Shown: positions 57,201 through 64,000 of the stretch, piece after piece | How the letters are laid out: every line of letters starts with the position of its first letter | How positions within the stretch are numbered: position 1 is the first letter of the stretch | DNA from: Melampsora larici-populina 98AG31 | Lineage: Eukaryota; Basidiomycota; Pucciniomycetes; Pucciniales; Melampsoraceae | Direction of reading: 5' to 3' | Assembly (NCBI RefSeq): GCF_000204055.1 | Contig: NW_006768781.1 | Coordinates: 763,940-827,939, forward strand | DNA length: 64,000 nt | Notes under the pieces: model-generated | What the model was told of the DNA's origin: nothing | The model's database searches: none | Seen by the model: only the letters and a program-made list of their open reading frames with translations | Position numbers and translations under genes: made by a program

Positions 57201-58940
57201 GGTAACTTTGGTTTTGGTATCATTGATGCGATTAGGGACGCCGCCATCGTCAGGTATCCTCGCAGGCAGAGAAGCTTGCGCGGTCTCCGAGGTAGATTGA
57301 GACGCTCGAGAGCCTAGCCCAGGCGGTGCCACTGCGGGAGGAGACATCGAGCGTCTTTCCAGCTCCACGCGGACGCGGTCGATGTGAGTTTTCAACTTAC
57401 AGTGCTTGCTCTTGTCCTTGAAGGTTCGACTGGTACAGAGTTTACACATCCAATGTCCCATGTTTGCCCCAGATGTGAATTGGACAAAGTCTAAGGGAAA
57501 AGACAAGAAACACATTGATAATGATTCATGTGGACTGTTTAATTGGAGAAACCTCACATTCATCCGAACTTGCTTGGGCCAATGATATAAATCCAACAGG
57601 CATTGTGTTGGCGGTATGTGAGCGTGCGTATGACAGACAATCAAGACCGAATTGGTGTTCGATTGAAACAAAACGAAGGCAAGGGAGAACTCTTTGATTG
57701 GGAGAATTGGATCGGTTGGTCACGGAAAAAAACTTCGAGAAGGCCAATCTAACGGTCTTCAGCGGGGGAACAGAACCTGTGTTCTGACACGTCTGGTCTT
57801 TGCCCACACGCTTTTCTTTGTTGGAGTGCTTCTCATGCATCGGAACGCATCGGAGATCAAAGTGTTTGAAGGGCATATTGATGGTGCCATGACGATCTCT
57901 GGAACGTGATAGTCATGGAAGGATGTCGTGTCTCTCACGCTTGTTTGGGTTACATACGAGCTCGGTGCAATATGAGCGGCTCAAGGACGTGGTATTACAT
58001 CACATACAAGATACCTCAGCTTCCTGTGATGGCAATGGATGGGCTTCCGGTCCCGTTGAGTCTCCGTGATGTTCGCAGAAATCTGGTGATACACCTCTCA
58101 AATGTTGCTAAAACGAGAGAATGCTCGTCCAGGGGTCGGGTCTGCAGTGACCCCCTGGCTCACGTATTTTTCCCCGAAAACCCTTTAGTGGTGTATCCGA
58201 CTTTCTCTCTTGTTATGCCAGACTATCAGTGGCTAGTGGCACGGCTTGAAGCTGTAAGTATTTTTTGCTCGATTCTTTACATTTTTTTTTCTTCTTGTTT
58301 ATTTCTTTTGTATGAATCGTTACTGATTTTAGCATTTGTTTGTTTCTAGGCCTGGGTTGATTCAAGATGCAAGGAACTCAAAGCTGCAATCATGCCAATG
58401 GTCAAGAAGATCCTTCAATATCAAGAGGCTGCCCAGACGAAGGCAGCCTACATATGTTCAGCAATCCTCGATCCCCGTCTTAAACTTAACACCATCAAAG
58501 CTCAGACTATGGAATCACTCGGTTGGGGACAAGAAGATTTGATTCAATACTTCACTGATCACGCCGCCAGATTCAGACCAGCTCCAGATCCCGACATCGA
58601 GATCGTCAAAAATGAAGAAACCCTCGACGCTGATCGTCCCCAACACTTCATAAAACGTCGCAGAACCATCCCGATTGAGCACAAGGTAAATGAATACCTC
58701 ACTGCACCACAAGAGGATGAGACTTGTGACCCACTCGTTTTCTGGCAAACTCACAAACGTCACTGGCCCAATCTTACTCGAATGGCGAAGGCAATGCTTG
58801 CTGTACCTGCCACGAGTGCTCCTTCGGAGAGTAGCTTTTCTAACGCATTGAGAGTTATGAGCGATCACCGAGCCTCTTTCACTCCTACCAATCTCGAGGC
58901 TCAAGTCTGTCTCAAGAGCTGGAATAAAGTCTTAGTTTAA

Positions 58941-59459
58941 AATTACTTGATGAAGTATAATCGACAAAGTTGTTCTTTATTTTCTTTTTCATAATCAAAT
59001 AGGTTCTTGATTAAATACACGAGAATTTAAAGTAGAGGCAGAGTTTCTTTTTATCTAAGTAGGCGCTCAATCTTGTCCTCTCTTGTTATTGAGTTTCTTG
59101 TTATCCAAGTATCCTATCAAAGTTGTTTTCTCTTGTTTTCTAAGTAGGCTCTCAACAGGATAAGTCCTCATTGATTTGGAAATACCAGTCTCAAAAGTTA
59201 TCCCCCGTTCAAGTTTTATTGCCCCTACCAGTGAGCCTCGATCAATTTTTAACTTTTACGTGAGCCTCAGTCGAGTTTTAAGTGAGCTCGAGTCATTCTT
59301 GCCCCTAGATGTGAGCCTAGAGCCGCCAGGCCCCGTGTCCGGGCTTTCAGGGCGTGCCCCGGTCGGCCATGTGCGTTTTTTGGAGGCCCTCGGGTCTACC
59401 AAAGCCGGATCTGGCCCCCAAGGCCGGCCACGAACTCTCGGGGCCGGGCCACAGCCCTA
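58941..59459. other. 3' part and right terminal repeat of hAT-2
   Basis: After the transposase stop come repeated GAGTTTCTTTTTATC/TAAGTAGGC phrases (59040-59150, three copies) and GTGAGCCT phrases (59230-59325, four copies). A GC-rich end with GGCCGG runs closes with CACAGCCCTA. No gene is present. Confidence 0.6.
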
Positions 59460-60239
59460 GTCTGACCCCGCCTTGTATTGTGGAAACAGACGGTACCGGC
59501 GTGCCTTTGGGTACCGTCAACCATTCTCGCCCCACCTCTTGATTGGAAACCGATCAGTTTTGTTGGCTCAACTTTTTCTAGGCGAAATATGAGCCTACCT
59601 TCTTTTGAAACCTATTGGACATGTGACCTTAGGAACCTTTTTATGATTGCTTGTCAAGACTCCTGATACAGAGAGAAGTGACCTGACACATCAGAAAATT
59701 GCCGATCAAGGAGCAAACCAATACCTTAAACATAAACCCACAGCTGAAACTTGTTTTTTTCAAGTCATAAAGAAAATGTGTCATGGACTGCCCTCCGAGT
59801 CCGACTCCCATCCAAAAAAACGACTTGGAAACTACACAAATACATGCCTTTTGCATTCTTTTGAAACTAAGGCAGATAACCATCAAGAATACTGATCTTT
59901 GTTTTCGCCGCACATTTTCCCTTGGGCCTTCTCAAATAGACTTTTCGCGGACTACGTACCCAAATCGAGAGGGGCTTTGGTTGAAAATCTTAGATCCCAG
60001 ATCCCAAATTCTGGTTTGAGTGCTACGAGTCATGTACACGAGAAATGATCGAGAGTGTGAGATATAGTTGTGAGATCAAAGATCTCTGATAAAAAAATTG
60101 ATGGAAGGCTCAACATCGCAGTTTATCATTGCAGCTTCAAAGACCGTATCACACACAGGTGGCCATGACATAAAAGAGGGTAAGGTCTGTTGGATGGCCC
60201 CATAGATTTACTGTAGTAAATCAGATATTGCTTGTAAGA
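59460..60239. other. Intergenic region
   Basis: Short frames on both strands overlap without a family signature. No gene is supported. The last 100 bases before 60240 would hold the promoter of the secreted-protein gene. Confidence 0.5.
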
Positions 60240-61105
60240 ATGTATAGCTCTTTAATTTTCCTGGGACTCTGTCTCTCTCGTCTTCATGCACGCCCCATCT
60301 TCAAATCAGATGGGGCGGGAACAAGTGCTTTTAGAGGATGCCCAGGTACATCATCTATCCCTATTCGCACATCTGCATACGTTTCCTCCGATCGGTTCAG
60401 CGTAAATTCATCTGACGTTTGTTTCCTTGCCAGGTATATTCCATCATGAGAAATATCTGTCCAATGAAGAAGAAGAATTTGGTTGGCTTGGTGTGGGAAA
60501 ACCCATAGAATATCTGAAATCTCATGATTCATTAACAAAGCCGATAAGAGTTGAAGAACTAGATGATTATGTTCCCAACGTTACTCAAGAGCAGAACATG
60601 GCTAGATGGGCATTAAGACAAGCCATAAAACAACCAGTTCCAAGTTTGATCCCTGTAAAAGAAAAGAGTAGTGAAGTCTTTACAGCACTCATTTGGTTGA
60701 TTGGTATAGCAGAAGGTAAGTCCGAAGAATGGACTTTGAAGGCAAAAAGATGGGCGGATTATGATGGTGAATTACCATACGGTCGTCAGTACATTTTTAC
60801 TCCTCATAAATTTGAACGAAAAAGTACTAGAATTAACATCGGTACTCGTGAAAACAGGTGAAAGAGTTGCACGTTTCCATACAGATTTTGAACGAGATTA
60901 TGAATGGCTAGAAAGAAGTCGTGCTGAGGGTTGGGCAAGGGCAGAAGATTCCGATGTAACAGCTACGGCTATCTATTTGGGTTCTGTCTTGTTTTCAAAA
61001 GGAAAAGCAAAACCAGGTACAAGATATTACTACAAGTCAGGATTAGAGCCTATGAAGCCTGAGTCAATCAAGCCTAAAGGTTCAGTTTTTTCATCATTGA
61101 AGTAA
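60240..61105 (+). CDS. Predicted secreted protein, 242 aa, unknown
   Basis: Exons 60240-60345, 60434-60781 and 60831-61105 give 242 residues. The start MYSSLIFLGLCLSRLHARP is a short signal peptide with cleavage likely after HA. The mature chain is charged (KYLSNEEEEFGWLGVGKP, MARWALRQAIKQPVPS, HTDFERDYEWLERSRAEGW) and has one cysteine near its N-terminus (GCPG). No family is recognised. The second intron (49 bp) needs a weak GTCGTC donor. If that is wrong, the gene instead has a one-base frameshift between the WADYDGELPYG frame and the VLVKTGERVARF frame. A secreted rust-type protein of unknown role is the safest call. It is the first host gene beyond the transposon nest. Confidence 0.55.
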
Positions 61106-62195
61106 GCAATGCATTTGATTTTGCTATGATCTCAAGGACATCTTGCTCATTGGGTTTGTTTTTCACCAGGAATTTATTTCACAAGTCACGCCACTCATAA
61201 GCCAAAACTGGCAGATGCCACTGGGAGTGATGCTGCTTTGATTTCAACTCTGAATTATTTACTTTTCCACATGAATTGAGATGAGTTCCCGTTGGTTTGT
61301 TGAAGTGCTTTAATTGAAGGCAAAGAAGATGTACAGTAACAAATGCATCATCCAGAGAAGTCAAATTGTGAGATTTGAGATTTTTAGTTTCAAGCAACAC
61401 AATCCTTTTGTATTTTAAAGGAAAGTTGACTCAAAAGTCAGTTTCTGAAAGTGTGAATCAATTGGTAACTGCTTTTGCCCATATATTCCACTCCAGGTCC
61501 AATGATCTATCATTGACCTTGAGACATAAGAAGTTCCAAGTTACAAGTTCCGCACACAATTTATGAGCCCTCCGGTATTTTTTGTAGGTATGATCAATAC
61601 TTTAAAGAATCCCTCTGATTAACTAATACTACTTTTCCTGGGACGTACATCAAGAAACAACTACACTCCGCTGCACTATATTGAAACCTTTTCATAGTGT
61701 GTAGGGTAAACAGTTTGCACAATAGACTAAGAGGAAGATTTTTTGCTTATCTTCATTTTTCAAAACAAGTCTTCCAGGAAAAACTGGCATGTTGTGTATT
61801 GTGTTGCATCATCTTCTGATTGCTTGATGCTTGTAGTTTCTGTCTTTGTCCTTTGGATGAGGTATGGCAGAAATAAAATAGATGTCATTCAGGTATGAGT
61901 CTTTAATATATATTCGAAGGAAATTTCATCTTCTCGCGTATTTACATACCAAAGCACCAGCTTCAATGTTGAATGAAGAGAAACCTCAAGGATGACTGTG
62001 CCATTGTTTTAGTTGTGGATGTAAAATGATCGCTGGTAACCCGGCCCTGTACTGTCTGGCCCTGCCTTCTTCAGTCGGACTCTCAGTCAGTGTACATATC
62101 TGTCAATTGAAGATCTCCCAGGATCTCCGAGTCCCAAATGCATGAGCGCATAGATTTCAAATTCCTTCCAAACCTTTCATCTTATCATCCTCAAA
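61106..62195. other. Intergenic region
   Basis: No gene is supported. At 62037-62075 a CCCGGCCCTG...TGGCCCTGCC stretch recalls the GC-rich ends of hAT-2 but has no matching partner nearby. Confidence 0.5.
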
Positions 62196-62882
62196 ATGTT
62201 CTCATTCCTCGGTTTCAATTCTGCATCGACTTCGAATCAAACCAACGCATCAAGACCAAATACCGATTCAAATGAAGACCCACCAATGTTTCCAGCTCAG
62301 AATTCGATTCAACGAGCTAGTTCTTCTAAACCTCGATTATCTACACCATCCTTTCAAATCTCTGAAGCTGAAGATGATGAAGATGAGAGTGATGAAGATT
62401 TACCCGGTTCTTTTCAATTAAATCTTTCTGAAATAGATAGTTTACCTCCTCCTACCTCTACTGTTGTTAAACCTCCTGTATTACGTAAAAAAGTTAAGCT
62501 TCAACCTGGTTTTAGTCAATTAGATTGGGCAAAGTTAAAATCAAGTGGAAAGAATTTAAGGGTTAGTCAATTATTTTCAAAAGATCAAAATCATCTTGCT
62601 AAATTAAGTTTTTTTTCGAATGATTAGGGAGATGGAATCTTTTCTATTCGTAGGATCAGTAGAGATGAACTTGCAAAACATAATAAAAAAGATGATGCAT
62701 GGTCAAGTTTTCATGGAAAAGTTTATAACATTACACCTTATTTGAATTATCATCCCGGAGGTGTGCCTGAATTAATGAGAGTAGCAGGTAAAGATGGAAC
62801 CGAATTGTTTATGAAAACTCATGCTTGGATTAATGCGGATGGAATGATGGATTGTTGTTTGATTGGATTTTTAGTCAATTGA
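62196..62882 (+). CDS. Cytochrome b5-domain protein (Irc21-like), 206 aa
   Basis: Two exons, 62196-62561 and 62628-62882, join through a GTTAGT...TAG intron in phase 0 to give 206 residues. The N-terminal 100 residues are serine/proline-rich with an acidic run (EAEDDEDESDEDLPG) and look disordered. The C-terminus is a cytochrome b5 heme-binding fold: ISRDELAKHNKKDDAWSSFHG, VYNITPYLNYHPGG with the first axial histidine, and FMKTHAWINADGMM with the second. The single b5 domain after a disordered head, with no membrane anchor, matches the Irc21/Cyb5R4-like soluble group. Its electron partner is unknown. The HPGG motif appears only after splicing. Confidence 0.85.
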
Positions 62883-63760
62883 GGTCTTCGATGTTCGTTT
62901 TGTTTCGTGGGCCTTTTAAAGTCTTTATTGGTTTCGTTCTGTAGCTCAATTTACCCTTTATTGGACCTTTTTCCACTTTATACAAGCTTGTAACGTCAGA
63001 TTAAACAGCATTCGATTTTGTTCATTGTAAATAATCACATTTACATCTGGATTGCCAGACATTCGTTCATTGCTTATCTCCCTGGTCGTCTTCTCACGAA
63101 CGTCGCGCTTTAATGATGGAATAGAATTACAATGAAGACTCATTCCTTGATCTGGAAACTACTCAAGTCATATGCAAGTGTCAGCAACGCAGGTCCACAA
63201 TGTGAATACCTGCAAATGACGCGGGAACATCATAATGTTATTGAATTTCTGGCAAGTCGCAAGTACCAGTGCCACGCTACCTTGCCAGTTGGAGGTCATA
63301 ATATATGAGGTCTGGCTCTTAGTCTCCGACAGATCAATGGGCTAACCGGATTTTGAAATCTATCCAAGACGACATCTATATAATTAGCTTGCGCAAGTTG
63401 TCAATTCCTTTCTGCCACGGAGCGGGTAACTGAAGCGACGGCTGATTAGCCTCAGGCGCCATGCCACCATTAAGATGGTTTTCGAAAACCGTGGGCCTGG
63501 GATGCCTCATGGTTTTGCAACTTCAATAACTGTAGAGCGCTATAAAATCACGGCTCTTGTTCCCTCAGTCATCTTTTCTCTTCATCTTCTACATCGTCTT
63601 CATAGCCCACTGTTTTATACTATATATTTTTTTAACAACTACACTTTGATTGTATCATAAGTTCTCCTATTGAATATATCCATTGCCGCTCACCAATCCA
63701 CCTTTTTTGTCAATAAATTTAGTTTGAATCTTTTATCAGCCCATTTATCTTTTTATCAAC
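62883..63760. other. Intergenic region
   Basis: No coding region is supported. An AT-rich promoter-like stretch with TATA-type TATATATTTTT at about 63622 precedes the last gene. Confidence 0.5.
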
Positions 63761-64000
63761 ATGCGTTTTTCAATGACTTTCAGTTTTTTTATTTTGGCTA
63801 TCGGATTGAGCGTGAGTCAACAGGTCGTCAACGCACCTGGGCACAGCACCTTGTCCATGTAAGTCCACTTCGAAGTTCTTGCATTTCATATCAAGAACAC
63901 GCCTGACTTTCTCTACCTCCGGGATCAGGCGCCAAACCAAACCTAATGACGCAGAATACAAGTAAGATTCAATAATCCACAAAGTTTTCAAAGCTGTTGC
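63761..64000 (+). CDS. 5' end of a predicted secreted protein (runs off the window)
   Basis: The first exon 63761-63858 encodes MRFSMTFSFFILAIGLSVSQ and QVVNAPGHSTLS, a signal peptide with likely cleavage after VVNA. A GTAAGT...CAG intron joins in phase 2 to exon 2 at 63930 (RQTKPNDAEYK), which ends at a GTAAGA donor near 63961. The rest lies beyond the window. The function is unknown; it is the third secreted-type gene in the window. Confidence 0.6.

Larger units (their letters stand above)
51122..57206 (+). mobile_element. Ngaro/DIRS-type tyrosine-recombinase retrotransposon, full length
   Basis: The layout is A1 (51122-51450), gag-like gene, reverse transcriptase/RNase H, tyrosine recombinase, B1 (56324-56582), A2 (56583-56911), B2 (56942-57200). 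A1 and A2 differ at about six of 329 positions; B1 and B2 at about three. Split direct repeats of the form A1-ORFs-B1-A2-B2 define Ngaro-type elements, which replicate through a circular intermediate and integrate with a tyrosine recombinase instead of a DDE integrase. It is flanked by TTTGGTTTT at 51113-51121 and 57207-57215. It lies in the first coding part of the KDZ-2 transposase. All three frames are open, so this is the youngest-looking element in the nest. Confidence 0.92.
47251..57461 (-). pseudogene. KDZ-2 transposase, interrupted by a Ngaro-like retroelement
   Basis: The first exon (from ATG at 57461) has a CCHH-type finger (MCKLCTSRTFKDKSKH). It is broken by the retroelement at 57206/51122 and resumes with KLPQGIDDLFDQAMDSSS. 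Later blocks parallel the KDZ-1 protein: TCLPWYPLRKKE, MLGTGRALMSTAEYTRI, FYIYKPAQLSDSRVVVPVFF, VLYSDDTSGNVSKKWNKHM, CHMGDSPMHAEISNTTNP and CRIC. They end with LHVVLLGVTKYLYR, FATESMESQNGVTRQSSVKS and VQHNCHEAHCAV. Removing the insert with one copy of the 9-bp flank leaves the frame open. A TAA at 47493-47495 lies about 80 codons before the natural end, inside sequence that stays similar to KDZ-1. The gene is thus doubly disabled. Residues DD and GDSPMHAE are candidate catalytic sites. Confidence 0.75.
29230..58193 (-). mobile_element. KDZ-2, CACTA/KDZ-like element inserted in hAT-2 (about 8.0 kb without inserts)
   Basis: The left terminus CACCACTAAGGGG (29230) and the right terminus CCCTTTAGTGGTG (ending 58193) are inverted repeats, flanked by TA at 29228-29229 and 58194-58195. 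The ends also share CACGTGA/TCACGTA-type subterminal motifs. Genes inside run leftward: the KDZ-2 transposase (57461-47251), then companion gene A (46352-29666). KDZ-2 is itself interrupted twice, by hAT-3 inside gene A and by the Ngaro-like retroelement inside the transposase. CAC-starting termini and a 2-bp duplication fit the CACTA/EnSpm group; the exact superfamily is not certain. Confidence 0.85.
27700..58940 (+). pseudogene. hAT-2 transposase, otherwise intact, disrupted by a 29-kb insertion
   Basis: Exons are 27700-28104 and 28217-29229 on the left, and 58196-58253 and 58350-58940 on the right. The left part has a BED-like N-terminus (SWVWQYFVTE...CNKA...HLDCAHH) and the RNase H-like core (HISITCDGWTSPTNIAMLG; CITADNASNN; CIAHVINL). 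The right part has the C-terminal dimerisation region (DPLVFWQTHKRHWPNLTRMAKA, then VPATSAPSESSFS). Taking out KDZ-2 together with one copy of the TA duplication leaves a continuous frame through ...GHLYPTFSLVMP..., 688 codons with no internal stop. The coding sequence was thus undamaged when interrupted. As it stands neither half can make a full enzyme. Confidence 0.88.
27454..59459 (+). mobile_element. hAT-2, outermost element of the nest (about 3.0 kb without inserts)
   Basis: The left end TAGGGCTGTGACCCGG (27454) and the right end CCGGGCCACAGCCCTA (ending 59459) are inverted repeats with one mismatch, and both ends are GC-rich with CCCGGCC runs. Inside is one hAT transposase gene, split by the insertion of KDZ-2. 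No 8-bp target duplication is evident: the left flank is GCCCATAG and the right flank is GTCTGACC. The borders therefore rest on the terminal repeats alone. Confidence 0.75.

Noticed and set aside
29230..58193. A single giant 29-kb cargo transposon
   Set aside because: The length is explained by nested hAT-3, KDZ-1 and Ngaro-type elements with their own ends; the net element is about 8 kb.
27446..59467. 8-bp target duplication for hAT-2
   Set aside because: The flanks GCCCATAG and GTCTGACC do not match; only the terminal repeats support the borders.

Overview
The window looks like nuclear DNA of a basidiomycete fungus, most likely a rust (Pucciniales). The genes carry many short GT-AG introns, several encode small secreted proteins, and much of the sequence is transposon. 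The rust assignment is inference; no species can be named.

Host genes lie at the two ends. On the left are the 3' end of a CCC1/VIT-type iron transporter (2-679), a small secreted protein (3516-4034), profilin (5942-6697, complete, five exons) and an F-box protein (9414-7638, minus). On the right are a secreted-type protein (60240-61105), a cytochrome b5-domain protein (62196-62882) and the start of another secreted protein (63761 to the window end).

From about 11.3 to 18.6 kb lies a nine-exon minus-strand gene that joins a GCM/WRKY-type zinc finger, a MULE-like transposase and a C19-like cysteine protease. It is broken by one TGA. Its tail has three exons that each start with a VK(I/T)EP motif. 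A divergent gene with AT-hook and Myb-like regions sits beside it and carries a candidate SUMO-interacting motif. A decayed hAT transposase (about 21.0-23.8 kb) and two MITEs with clear terminal repeats and target-site duplications follow.

The main structure is a nest of five elements between 27.45 and 59.46 kb. hAT-2 (27454-59459) holds a 29-kb CACTA/KDZ-like element, here called KDZ-2 (29230-58193, TA duplication). KDZ-2 holds hAT-3 (31177-46016) and a tyrosine-recombinase retrotransposon of Ngaro/DIRS type (51122-57206) with split direct repeats. hAT-3 holds a second CACTA/KDZ-like element, KDZ-1 (36282-46007, TA duplication). Removing the inserts restores the reading frames of the hAT-2 transposase, the KDZ-2 transposase and a companion gene. 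Each KDZ element carries the same pair of genes in the same orientation: a large DDE transposase and, downstream, a companion protein of unknown function (gene A in KDZ-2, gene B in KDZ-1). The companions share a short C-terminal motif. This two-gene module is the best candidate here for an undescribed system.
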